Assembly: GCA_015066105.1 (NCBI GenBank)
Contig: SVOY01000007.1
Location: 1 to 64,000 of the forward strand
Origin: Oscillospiraceae bacterium
GTDB lineage: Bacteria > Bacillota > Clostridia > Oscillospirales > Acutalibacteraceae
Length of the DNA: 64,000 bases
Reading direction: 5' to 3'
The position numbers and the translations under genes are program-made. How positions within the stretch are numbered: the first letter of the stretch is position 1; every line of letters starts with the position of its first letter. Below the pieces are notes generated by a model. It saw nothing but the letters and a program-made list of their open reading frames with translations. It searched no databases and was not told the origin of the DNA. This document shows positions 29,465 through 38,637 of the stretch, in pieces.

Positions 29465-30223
29465 TTACAGCTCCAGCTGTAATTCAACGGGGCAGTGGTC
29501 TGAGCCGAAAATTTCGGGGTGAATCCTTGACTCAATAATATTTTCTTTAATGTCATCTGAAACAACAAAGTAGTCAATACGCCAGCCTGCGTTCTTTTCT
29601 CTTGCCTTGAAGCGATAGCTCCACCAGGAATAGGCACCCTCGGCATCGGGATAAAGATAGCGGAAGGAATCGGTGAAGCCGGCATCGAGCAGATGTGAAA
29701 ATTTTTCACGTTCCTCGTCAGAAAATCCGGCATTGCCTCTGTTTGATTTGGGGTTTTTAAGGTCAATTTCATTGTGGGCAACATTGAGGTCACCGCAGAC
29801 GATTACGGGCTTTGTTTTGTTGAGAGAAGTAAGGTATTCCCTGAAGCAGTCCTCCCAGTCCATACGGTAGTCAAGCCTTTTGAGGCCGTCCTGGGCGTTG
29901 GGGGTGTAGCAGGTTACAAAATAAAACTTTTCAAACTCAAGGGAGATAAGTCTGCCCTCTGTATCGTGGCGGGGAATATCCATGCCGTAAAATACACTCA
30001 GGGGCTTTTCCTTTGTGAAAATTGCCGTGCCGGAGTAGCCCTTTTTTTCGGCATAGTTCCAGTATTGGTGATAGCCGGGCAGGTCAAGCTCAAGCTGACC
30101 GGCCTGCATTTTTGTTTCCTGCAAACAGAAAATGTCTGCATCAAGTGCGTTGAAGGAGTCGATAAAGCCCTTTGTTACGCAGGCTCTTATTCCGTTCACG
30201 TTCCACGAAACCATTTTTATCAT
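29465..30223 (-). CDS. xth: Exodeoxyribonuclease III
   Basis: A 252-residue AP endonuclease/3'-exonuclease of base-excision repair. Motifs of the EEP fold are present: MVSWNVNGIRAC, FCLQETKM (metal-binding Glu), VTCYTPNAQ, CGDLNVAHNEIDL (Asp/Asn pair), and the final GSDHCPVEL (Asp-His dyad). ATG at 30223 with GAGGTAATTTTT upstream; the longer frame is not family-like. Transcribed divergently from the BIG2 gene. Confidence 0.95.
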   Translation of the reverse strand: MIKMVSWNVNGIRACVTKGFIDSFNALDADIFCLQETKMQAGQLELDLPGYHQYWNYAEKKGYSGTAIFTKEKPLSVFYGMDIPRHDTEGRLISLEFEKFYFVTCYTPNAQDGLKRLDYRMDWEDCFREYLTSLNKTKPVIVCGDLNVAHNEIDLKNPKSNRGNAGFSDEEREKFSHLLDAGFTDSFRYLYPDAEGAYSWWSYRFKAREKNAGWRIDYFVVSDDIKENIIESRIHPEIFGSDHCPVELQLEL

Positions 30224-30268
30224 AAAAATTACCTCATTCCGTTGCAAAAATGTATTGAAATATAAATT

Positions 30269-30297
30269 AGAATAGCACATTTTGTAAACTTTTTCAA
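30269..30297 (-). promoter_or_regulatory. Promoter of the exonuclease III gene
   Basis: On the minus strand TTGAAA (30292-30297), 17 bases, TATTCT (30269-30274). Confidence 0.55.
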
Positions 30298-30315
30298 TAC
30301 AATTTATGTGTTCTG

Positions 30316-30344
30316 TTGACATGGCGGCAGTTTTAATTTATAAT
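30316..30344 (+). promoter_or_regulatory. Perfect consensus promoter of the BIG2 gene
   Basis: TTGACA (30316-30321), 17 bases, TATAAT (30339-30344). The leader to the start codon is about 100 nt. Confidence 0.85.
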
Positions 30345-30450
30345 GACTTCGTATATTGGGTTTTATGCCCTTTATAGTATTATATAATATAGAATATATT
30401 TTCAGATTTTGATAATAAAAGCAAATTTTGTGAAATGAGGTATGAAGGCT

Positions 30451-33400
30451 ATGAAGAAAAGGATTGTTGCATTTTTGATATGCCTGTTGATGGCGGTTGC
30501 GGCGGCTCAGGTGATGCCGCTTGACGATTTGCTCAAAATCGAAGCGACGGCCGCATCGGAGCGTGTTGAATCTCTGGAGCCGTTTTCAACCCTTACATCG
30601 GGTAAGCTGAAAATGACAAGCGGAGAGGAGGAGACCTTCAAGGTTATTGTGCAGCCCAAGACGGCCACAAACAAGGACCTTAAATGGACAACCTCTTCAA
30701 GCAGTGTTGTTTCCCTTTCGGGTGCTGAGGTTTCCTCAAGCGGCATAGCCTCCGTAAAGCTCAAGGCAGGCAAGGAGGGCACGGCCAAAATCACCTACAG
30801 CACAACCGACGGCAGTGACATAAGCGGCAGCTTTACCGTTGTTGTTGCTCCCCTTGTTTCCTCACTCAAGCTTGACCAGTATGTAAAGTCAATCACCCCC
30901 AACTCTGACGGTGAAAAGCTTGTGGCCACCGTTTCTCCCTCGGATGCGGGCAATCAGGTGCTCAAATGGTTTTCAAGCGACGAAAAGGTGTGCACCGTTG
31001 ACCGTAACGGTGTGCTTACTCCCGTTTCGCAGGGCGAATGTACAATCAGCGTTGCCACCACCGACGGCAGTGACATTGTCAAGGAGTGCAGGGTTGTTGT
31101 TGCAAACAAGGCAAGCAAAATCACCCTCAGCAGAAGCTCGGCCACAATCGCAAACGGAAAATCCCTTGCAGTTTATGCAACGGTAACCACCACCGACGGC
31201 TGGACCCATGACGCCGTAAAGTGGACCTCATCAAACACAAAGGTTGCCACCGTTGACTCCGAGGGTTATGTAACTGCAAAGTATCCCGGCACCGCAACCA
31301 TCAAGGCAACTACCGTTGACGGCACGGATAAATACGCTTCCTGCACCATTACGGTTACGCAGAAAATCACAAAAATAAATCTTCCCGATACGGTTACCGT
31401 TGCCGTAGGAAAAACAGCCACCGTCAAGGCTTCCTATTCTCCCGAATACGCCACTGACACAAAGCTTACCTGGTCCTCCTCAAACGCATCCGTTGCCACC
31501 GTTTCTTCAAGCGGCGTTGTAACGGGCAAGCAGGTTGGCACCGTAACAATCAGCTGTCAGAACAGTGACGGAAGTGCCTCTGATACCTGCACGGTGAAGG
31601 TTGTGATTCCCGCAACGGGCATCAGCCTCGGCTCTGCGGCAGAAGAGCTTTGGAAGGGCGAGGGCGTTCAGCTTTACGCAACCGTTACACCCGACGATGC
31701 AACGGACAAGAAGGTTACCTGGTCCTCATCAAACACAAAGGTTGCCACGGTCAGTGCCGACGGCTATGTAACTGCGGTTGCCGGCGGTAACTGTACAATA
31801 AACGCGAAAAACAGTGCGGGACAGACCGTCTCCTGTAAAATAACCGTATTTGAAAACGCAACTGGCATTGAGATTGATGAGATAGTAAAGGTTATGTACG
31901 TCGGTCAGGTTGATAAGATTACCGCAAATGTTCTTCCCTCAACCGCAACAAACAGAACTGTTTACTGGAAATCCTCCGACAGATCCGTTGCCACCGTAGA
32001 ATCTGACGGTACAATCAAGGCCCTCAAGGTGGGCAGCTGTACAATCACCGCAATCAGTGAGGACGGCGAATATACCGCAAACTGCAAGCTTACCGTTGAA
32101 AAGAAGATTCCCGTAACGGGAGTTTCCCTTGACAGGTCCTCCGTTACCGTAAATGTCGGCTCAACCTTCCAGTTCCTCGGTATGATTTCTCCCTCAAATG
32201 CAAGTGAAAAGCGTATCAAGTGGTCCTCTGACAACACTGCAGTTGCAACAATCAGCTCAACGGGTGTGGTCAAGGGTGTCAAGGCGGGCTCAGCCGTTAT
32301 TACGGCAACCTCTTATGACGGCAACTACACCGCAAAGTGTAAGGTTACCGTTGTTCAGCCCGTAACGGGTGTAAACCTTTCCGCCTCCTCGGCAAAAATT
32401 GCCGTCGGAAAGTCAAAGACGCTCACATGGAATATCTTCCCCTCAAATGCAAGCAACAAGTCCGTTACGTGGACTTCTTCAAATACCTCGGTTGCAACGG
32501 TTTCAGACGGCGTAATCACTGCCAAAAAGGCGGGCTCAGCCGTTATCACCGTTAAAACCGTTGACGGCGGCTTTGCCGCGGCCTGCAATGTTACGGTTCA
32601 CGTTCCCGTAACGGGTGTCAAGGTCAGCGTATCCTCTGTTAAGGTTCCCAAGGGCGAGACCAGAGTTGTAACGGCCGCCATTTCTCCCTCAAACGCCACC
32701 AATAAAACCGTAAAATGGTCTTCAAGCGACACAAGCGTTGCTAAAATCAGCTCCTCGGGTAAGATTACGGGCGTTTCAAAGGGTAAGGCAACCATCACCT
32801 GTAAAACAAGTGACGGCTCCTTCAAGGCAACCTGCACGGTAACCGTTGTTCAGCTTGTTGAAAAGGTAAAGCTTGATGCAACCTACTTAAGCCTTCAGAC
32901 CGGTAAATATAAAACGCTTACGGCAAAAACCTCTCCCTCCTCAGCCAACTATCCCACCGTAAAGTGGAAGAGCTCGGACAAAAAGGTTGCAGAGGTAAGC
33001 AGCAAGGGTGTTGTAAAGGCAATCGGCCCCGGTACGGCAACAATCACCGCAACCTCAGCCGACGGCAATGCAAAGGCAACCTGCAAGGTTAACGTAACTC
33101 AGCCTGCAACGGGCGTAAAGCTCAACGAAAAGGAAGTAATTCTCAGAAAGGGCAAGACCGTTACCCTTAAGGCAACCGTTCTTCCCTCAAACGCAACAAA
33201 CAAAAAGGTCACCTGGATTTCAAGTAACACCGACAGAGCAACCGTTTCCTCAAAGGGTGTTGTAAAGGGCATTTCTCAGGGCAGTGTTACAATTACCGTA
33301 AAAACTGCCGACGGCAAGTACAGTGCAAGCTGTAAGGTGCTTGTTGCAAAGGGCGTAACGGGTGTAAGCCTTGACAAAAAGTCAATTACGATGAACGTGG

Positions 33401-36400
33401 GCAAGAGCACCACGATTACCCCCACCGTTTCGCCCAAGGATGCAACGGTGAAAACCGTAAAATGGTCCTCAGACAACAACGACGTTGCAACCGTTGACAA
33501 AAACGGTAAGGTTACCGCAAAGGGCGCAGGCTATGCAACCATTACGGCGAAAACCGTTGACGGCTCCTATAAGGCAAAGGCAACGGTGCTTGTTATAAAG
33601 CCCGTTAAGAGCGTATCGCTCAATAAAAAGTCAGTTTACCTCAACAAGGGTGAAAAATATACCCTCAAGCCCGTATTCAAGCCCTCGGATGCCTCGATAA
33701 AAACCGTTACCTGGAAATCAAGCAATCCTAAGGTTGTGTCCGTTTCCTCAAAGGGTGTTATCAAGGGTAAGGCAATGGGCAAGGCAACCATCACCTGCAC
33801 AACCAATAACGGCAAAAAGGTTGCCACCTGCACGGTTCAGGTTGTAAAGAGAGTTACAAAGGTATCTCTCAACTATTCAAAGGAAATTCTTTACTTCGGC
33901 AACACCCTCAAGCTTAAAACCACCGTTTATCCCGCAGATGCAACGGTCAAGACCGTAACCTACGTTTCCTCCAAGCCGAGCGTTGCCAAGGTAAGCAGTA
34001 AGGGCGTTGTAACTCCCCTTAATGTAGGCACAACAAAAATCACCGTTGTTTCAAAGGACGGCTCGCACAAGGATGTATGTACCGTTACGGTTAAAAAGGC
34101 CCCCGAAAAAATCAAGGCAGAGTCCTCGTCGGTAAGCCTTAAGGCGGGCGAAAGCAAAACAATCAAGTATAAGATTTATCCCGCCGATGCTACTAACCGC
34201 ACGGCAACCTTCAAGTCAAGCAACTCAAAGGTTGTTAAGGTAAATTCAAAGGGTAAGCTTACCGGTGTTTCAAAGGGTACCGCAACAGTTACTCTTGCTA
34301 CGGAAAACGGAATTAAAACAAAGGTTAAGGTTACCGTAAGGCAGCAGGTAACAAGCGTTGAAATTGAACCGACCGCAACGGTTTACACGGGAAAGAGCCT
34401 TACTCTTTACGCAAGTGCACTTCCCAAGGATGCGGAAAACAGAAGCCTCAAATGGAGCTCATCCGATACCTCTGTTGTCAAGGTTACCTCAAAGGGCAAG
34501 ATAACGGGTATGAGAGCAGGCACTGCCACCGTTACGGTAAAGAGTGCGGAAAATTCAAAGCTCAAGGCAACCTGCAAGGTTACGGTTAAACAGCGTGTAA
34601 CCTCGGTTAAGTTTGACGAAAGAGAAATCTTTGTCACCAAGGGTGCTCAGGCAGACCTTGCCTGGACCGTAAGTCCTGCCGATGCAACCAACAAGAAGGT
34701 CAGCTTCAAATCCTCAGATACAACTATAGCTACCGTATCGGCTGACGGCCGCATTACGGGTAAGACAAGCGGTACGGCAAAAATTACGGTTACCTCGGCA
34801 GAAAACAGTGAGCTTTCCGCAATCTGCTACGTCACCGTAGGTGAGCCCGCTTCAGGCGTAAGCATAAACGAGAGCCCGAAGGAAATGTTTGTGGGCAGCA
34901 AGCTTACACTCACCGCCACGGTTTCTCCCTCTGACGCCTACAACAAGCTTGTCAGATGGTCCTCCGATAACGCCGCAATAGCCTCTGTTGACTCAAAGGG
35001 CGTTGTAACCGCAATAAAATCCGGCACGGCAACAATTACCGTAACCACGGTTGACGGCGGCTATAAGGACAGCTGCAAGATTACTCTTCTGCAGAGAGCT
35101 ACCTCGGTCAAGACCGATAAGTCAGCAGTAAAGGCACTGCGCGGTGAAACCTATCAGCTCAATGCAACCGTGCTTCCCGAGGATTGCTACGATAAGTCAT
35201 ATGAATGGTCAAGTGCCGATACAGGCATTGCCACGGTAACCGCACAGGGCCTTGTAACGGCTGTTGCCCCCGGTACTGTAAAGCTTACCTGCAAGAGCCT
35301 TGAAAGCGGAGTTTACACAACAGTAAGCTTCACCGTTTATGAGCCCGTAACAGACTTCGGCGTTGAGGAAGAGGAGATTACCCTCTACAGTCCTCTCACC
35401 AAAAAGCTCACAACCTCATTCCTTCCCCTCAATGCAAGCGATAAGTCCGTAACCTGGACCTCCTCTGACGAAAGCGTTGTAAAGGTTTCAGCAGACGGCA
35501 CCGTTACCGCAGTGGGCAAGGGTGAAGCAACCGTTACGGCAAAGAGCAACGATTCCGGCATTACAGACAGCTGTAAGTTCATCATCTTTACGGGTGTTGA
35601 AGATATAATCACGGAAAAGAGCGCATATTCTCTTCATGAGAACACAAGCATCAACGTCGGCTACACCCTTAAGCCGCAGGTTGTTGATGACCCGAGAATT
35701 ACCTTCACAAGCAGTGATGAAAGCATATTCACCGTTACCCCGGACGGAACGGTAACAGGTATAAGACCGGGTGAGGCTGAGCTTGTAATTGCCTCGGTAC
35801 AGAATCCCGACGTTAAGAAGCTTATCCCCGTAACCGTTACAAGGGCAGTAACCGGCCTTGAAATAAGCGACAGCGAAAAGCTGCTTTATGCAGGTAAGAG
35901 CTATACTCTTATGGCAACGGTTTATCCCGCTGATGCAAGCGATAAGACCGTTATCTGGACAACGAGCAGCAGTAAGGTTGCAAAGATTGATTCAAAGGGC
36001 AGGATTACTGCCGTTTCAAGGGGCTTTGCCGAAATTACGGCAACAACCGCTGACGGCGGCTTCGTAAAGAAGTGCAGCATTGAGGTTGTTCAGCTTCCCG
36101 AAAAGGTAACCGCAGCCTCAGATGCCGTAACGGCATATATGGGCAAGACCCTTACACTCAGCATGACGGTGCTTCCCGAGGATACAAACGACAAGACCCT
36201 TACGTGGTCAAGCTCCGATAAGAGCGTTGCAACCGTTGACAACAACGGCAAGGTAACTCCCGTAAGCACGGGCAGCTGCTATATCACTGCCGCCTCAACG
36301 GTCAAGGGCGTTGAAAAGAAGGTTAAGCTCACGGTTGTTCAGCTTTGCGAAAAGCTTGAAATCCACAGCCGTATTGCCGACCTCTTCCCCGGTCAGAAGC

Positions 36401-37092
36401 TGAGGCTTGTTGCCGCAGTGCTTCCCGAAACAACAACGGATAAGTCAGTTGAGTGGAGCACGTCTGACAGCAAGGTTGCAACCGTTGACAGCTACGGTGT
36501 GGTCACCGCCGTAAATCCCGGTAAGGTTAACATTACAGTAAAGAGCCTTGACGGCAGTAAGGTGACAAAAACCGTAAGCATCAACGTTGTTACGGAGATT
36601 ACGGGCATAAGTCTTTCACACACATCAAAAACACTTGAGCTTTCAAAGAGCTTTACCGTTACCGCAACGGTAAAGCCTGAGATGGCCTACGACAAAAGGG
36701 TAACCTACAAGTCCTCTGACAGTAAGGTTGCAAAGGTTGATGCAAGCGGCAAGGTGACGGCTCTTAAAACGGGCAAGGCAGTAATTACGGCAACAACTGC
36801 CGACGGCAAGCACAGTGCAACGGTTACTGTTACCGTCATCAAATCCGCTGAGGATATAAAGCTTTACAGAAGCGAATTCAGCCTTAAGGCGGGCTCAAGA
36901 GTAAAGCTTGAATACGATGTTCTGCCTGACGGCACAACTCAGACACAGGTAAGCTTTACAAGCTCTGACAGTAAGGTGGCAACCGTTGACGAAAACGGTG
37001 TAATTACCGCAGTTTCCAAGGGTACTGCAACGGTTACCCTTACGGTGACGGGCACAAGCATTAAAAAGACCGTTAAGGTAACGGTCGGATAA
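30451..37092 (+). CDS. Giant secreted protein of 26 BIG2 (bacterial Ig-like) domains
   Basis: A 2213-residue protein with a signal peptide (KKRIVAFLICLLMAVAAAQ) followed by 26 consecutive BIG2 domains of about 82 residues each by my count. Each has the pattern PxxATxKxVxWSSS, then VATVDxxGxVTA, then GxATITA. Nothing else is fused: no catalytic domain, no LPxTG, no SLH, and the chain ends on the last strand of domain 26. Many domains carry single Cys residues in strand positions (SCxVTV), so disulfides are possible. It could be a cell-surface spacer, adhesin or matrix protein, but attachment is not explained. I chose the second ATG (30451), 10 nt after GAGG; the first (30442) is too close. murD follows 35 nt downstream. 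Confidence 0.9.
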   Translation: MKKRIVAFLICLLMAVAAAQVMPLDDLLKIEATAASERVESLEPFSTLTSGKLKMTSGEEETFKVIVQPKTATNKDLKWTTSSSSVVSLSGAEVSSSGIASVKLKAGKEGTAKITYSTTDGSDISGSFTVVVAPLVSSLKLDQYVKSITPNSDGEKLVATVSPSDAGNQVLKWFSSDEKVCTVDRNGVLTPVSQGECTISVATTDGSDIVKECRVVVANKASKITLSRSSATIANGKSLAVYATVTTTDGWTHDAVKWTSSNTKVATVDSEGYVTAKYPGTATIKATTVDGTDKYASCTITVTQKITKINLPDTVTVAVGKTATVKASYSPEYATDTKLTWSSSNASVATVSSSGVVTGKQVGTVTISCQNSDGSASDTCTVKVVIPATGISLGSAAEELWKGEGVQLYATVTPDDATDKKVTWSSSNTKVATVSADGYVTAVAGGNCTINAKNSAGQTVSCKITVFENATGIEIDEIVKVMYVGQVDKITANVLPSTATNRTVYWKSSDRSVATVESDGTIKALKVGSCTITAISEDGEYTANCKLTVEKKIPVTGVSLDRSSVTVNVGSTFQFLGMISPSNASEKRIKWSSDNTAVATISSTGVVKGVKAGSAVITATSYDGNYTAKCKVTVVQPVTGVNLSASSAKIAVGKSKTLTWNIFPSNASNKSVTWTSSNTSVATVSDGVITAKKAGSAVITVKTVDGGFAAACNVTVHVPVTGVKVSVSSVKVPKGETRVVTAAISPSNATNKTVKWSSSDTSVAKISSSGKITGVSKGKATITCKTSDGSFKATCTVTVVQLVEKVKLDATYLSLQTGKYKTLTAKTSPSSANYPTVKWKSSDKKVAEVSSKGVVKAIGPGTATITATSADGNAKATCKVNVTQPATGVKLNEKEVILRKGKTVTLKATVLPSNATNKKVTWISSNTDRATVSSKGVVKGISQGSVTITVKTADGKYSASCKVLVAKGVTGVSLDKKSITMNVGKSTTITPTVSPKDATVKTVKWSSDNNDVATVDKNGKVTAKGAGYATITAKTVDGSYKAKATVLVIKPVKSVSLNKKSVYLNKGEKYTLKPVFKPSDASIKTVTWKSSNPKVVSVSSKGVIKGKAMGKATITCTTNNGKKVATCTVQVVKRVTKVSLNYSKEILYFGNTLKLKTTVYPADATVKTVTYVSSKPSVAKVSSKGVVTPLNVGTTKITVVSKDGSHKDVCTVTVKKAPEKIKAESSSVSLKAGESKTIKYKIYPADATNRTATFKSSNSKVVKVNSKGKLTGVSKGTATVTLATENGIKTKVKVTVRQQVTSVEIEPTATVYTGKSLTLYASALPKDAENRSLKWSSSDTSVVKVTSKGKITGMRAGTATVTVKSAENSKLKATCKVTVKQRVTSVKFDEREIFVTKGAQADLAWTVSPADATNKKVSFKSSDTTIATVSADGRITGKTSGTAKITVTSAENSELSAICYVTVGEPASGVSINESPKEMFVGSKLTLTATVSPSDAYNKLVRWSSDNAAIASVDSKGVVTAIKSGTATITVTTVDGGYKDSCKITLLQRATSVKTDKSAVKALRGETYQLNATVLPEDCYDKSYEWSSADTGIATVTAQGLVTAVAPGTVKLTCKSLESGVYTTVSFTVYEPVTDFGVEEEEITLYSPLTKKLTTSFLPLNASDKSVTWTSSDESVVKVSADGTVTAVGKGEATVTAKSNDSGITDSCKFIIFTGVEDIITEKSAYSLHENTSINVGYTLKPQVVDDPRITFTSSDESIFTVTPDGTVTGIRPGEAELVIASVQNPDVKKLIPVTVTRAVTGLEISDSEKLLYAGKSYTLMATVYPADASDKTVIWTTSSSKVAKIDSKGRITAVSRGFAEITATTADGGFVKKCSIEVVQLPEKVTAASDAVTAYMGKTLTLSMTVLPEDTNDKTLTWSSSDKSVATVDNNGKVTPVSTGSCYITAASTVKGVEKKVKLTVVQLCEKLEIHSRIADLFPGQKLRLVAAVLPETTTDKSVEWSTSDSKVATVDSYGVVTAVNPGKVNITVKSLDGSKVTKTVSINVVTEITGISLSHTSKTLELSKSFTVTATVKPEMAYDKRVTYKSSDSKVAKVDASGKVTALKTGKAVITATTADGKHSATVTVTVIKSAEDIKLYRSEFSLKAGSRVKLEYDVLPDGTTQTQVSFTSSDSKVATVDENGVITAVSKGTATVTLTVTGTSIKKTVKVTVG

Positions 37093-37127
37093 GGCTTCTG
37101 TCACCCTGATATATTATAGAAAAGAGG

Positions 37128-38486
37128 ATGAGTGCAGTGAGTGAAAAATATCTTATTGTCGGTGCCGGAAGAAGCGGTGTCTGCTCGGCGCAGCTGCTCC
37201 AAAGCTTAGGTAAGTCTTACGCAATTTTTGACGGAAACGAGCAGCTTGATAAGGACACTGTGCTTTCAAAAATCGGCACGGACAAAGAGGTTGCTTTTAT
37301 CCTCGGTGATGCCTCTGAGGGTGAGCTTTCGGGCTTTGATATCTGCGTTGTATCTCCCGGAGTTTCGCTTGAAACGGATATAATGAAAAAGGTTATTGCC
37401 TGCGGAATTCCCGTATGGAGCGAAATTGAGCTTGCATACATTTACGACAAGGGTCAGGTAATCGGCATTACGGGCACCAACGGCAAAACCACCACAACCT
37501 CACTTACCTATGAGATAGTTAAGGCCTACAACGAAAACACGTTGCTTGTGGGCAACATTGAAATTCCCTACACGGGCAGGGTAGGCGACAGTGTAAAGGG
37601 CGGTGCAACCGTAGCCGAAATCAGCTCCTTTCAGCTTGAAACAATGCTTACCTTCAGACCCAAGGTTAGTGCCGTGCTCAACATCACCCCGGACCATCTT
37701 GACAGACACAAGACTATGGAAAATTACGGCGATATCAAAAAGAGCATTGCCAAAAATCAGACCAAGGACGATTACTGCGTGCTCAATTATGACGATGCCG
37801 TGCTTCGCGAATTCGGAAACACCTGCAGTGCAAGGGTTGTTTTCTTCTCCTCAAGAGAAAGGCTTGACAACGGCCTTTATTATGAAAACGGCAGTATATA
37901 CGTTGCAAAAGACGGCGTGAGTGAGCATTTTCTTTGTGTTGACGAGGTAAAGCTTGTAGGCGTACATAACTATGAAAACATAATGGCCGCCATTGCAATT
38001 ACAATGAGCTTCGGCGTTCCCTATACTATTATAAAAGAAACGGTGAAGAATTTTGTTGCCGTTGAGCACAGAATTGAATATGTTGAAACCTTGAACGGTG
38101 TGAGATATTATAACGATTCAAAGGGCACAAACACCGATGCGGCAATCAAGGCGATTGATGCAATGCCCTCAAAAACGGTGCTCATAGCCGGCGGCTACGA
38201 TAAAAACAGTGAGTATGACGAGTGGGTCAGCCGTTTCCCGGGTAAGGTGCGTAAGCTGGTGCTTATCGGTCAGACAAGGGAAAAAATTGCCGCCGCCTGC
38301 GACAGAGCGGGTTTTTGCGATTACGTTTTTGCCGGGGACCTTGCCGAGGCAGTTGAAATCTGCAAAAAGGAAGCATTGCCCGGTGACTGCTGTTTGCTTT
38401 CACCCGCCTGCGCAAGCTGGGGGATGTTCAAAAACTATCAGCAGCGCGGAGATATGTTCAAGGCACTTGTCCGCACGGGTAAGTAA
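37128..38486 (+). CDS. murD: UDP-N-acetylmuramoyl-L-alanine--D-glutamate ligase
   Basis: A 452-residue Mur ligase adding D-Glu in peptidoglycan precursor synthesis. Motifs: N-terminal Rossmann IVGAGRSGVCSAQLL, ATP loop GITGTNGKTTTTSL, AEISSFQLET, NITPDHLDRHKTMENY, EHRIEYVETLNGVRYYNDSK and the C-terminal SPACASWGMF. All ligase landmarks are present. The start could be ATG 37128 or GTG 37137; the AAGAGG site fits the GTG better. Other dcw-cluster genes are absent nearby, so the gene is detached from its usual context. Confidence 0.95.
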   Translation: MSAVSEKYLIVGAGRSGVCSAQLLQSLGKSYAIFDGNEQLDKDTVLSKIGTDKEVAFILGDASEGELSGFDICVVSPGVSLETDIMKKVIACGIPVWSEIELAYIYDKGQVIGITGTNGKTTTTSLTYEIVKAYNENTLLVGNIEIPYTGRVGDSVKGGATVAEISSFQLETMLTFRPKVSAVLNITPDHLDRHKTMENYGDIKKSIAKNQTKDDYCVLNYDDAVLREFGNTCSARVVFFSSRERLDNGLYYENGSIYVAKDGVSEHFLCVDEVKLVGVHNYENIMAAIAITMSFGVPYTIIKETVKNFVAVEHRIEYVETLNGVRYYNDSKGTNTDAAIKAIDAMPSKTVLIAGGYDKNSEYDEWVSRFPGKVRKLVLIGQTREKIAAACDRAGFCDYVFAGDLAEAVEICKKEALPGDCCLLSPACASWGMFKNYQQRGDMFKALVRTGK

Positions 38487-38501
38487 AAGCTTAAAATAAG
38501 T

Positions 38502-38536
38502 ATTGAGCTGTAAAAATTTTACAGCTCAATTATTTT
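38502..38536 (+). terminator. Terminator of murD
   Basis: ATTGAGCTGTAAAA pairs with TTTTACAGCTCAAT and is followed by TATTTTTTA. Confidence 0.85.
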
Positions 38537-38549
38537 TTATCCGTTGTCA

Positions 38550-38578
38550 TTGACTAAAAATGAAACTTGTGATATATT
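38550..38578 (+). promoter_or_regulatory. Promoter of the SGNH hydrolase gene
   Basis: TTGACT (38550-38555), 17 bases, TATATT (38573-38578). Confidence 0.65.
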
Positions 38579-38637
38579 TAATTAAATTGTTTAAAAAACC
38601 ATTAAAAACAATTAAAATTTTGCGGAGGTAACAAAAA

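Noticed and set aside
30507..34640. Several open frames antisense to the BIG2 gene
   Set aside because: They recur with the repeat period, as expected from repetitive Thr/Ser/Val codons read backwards.
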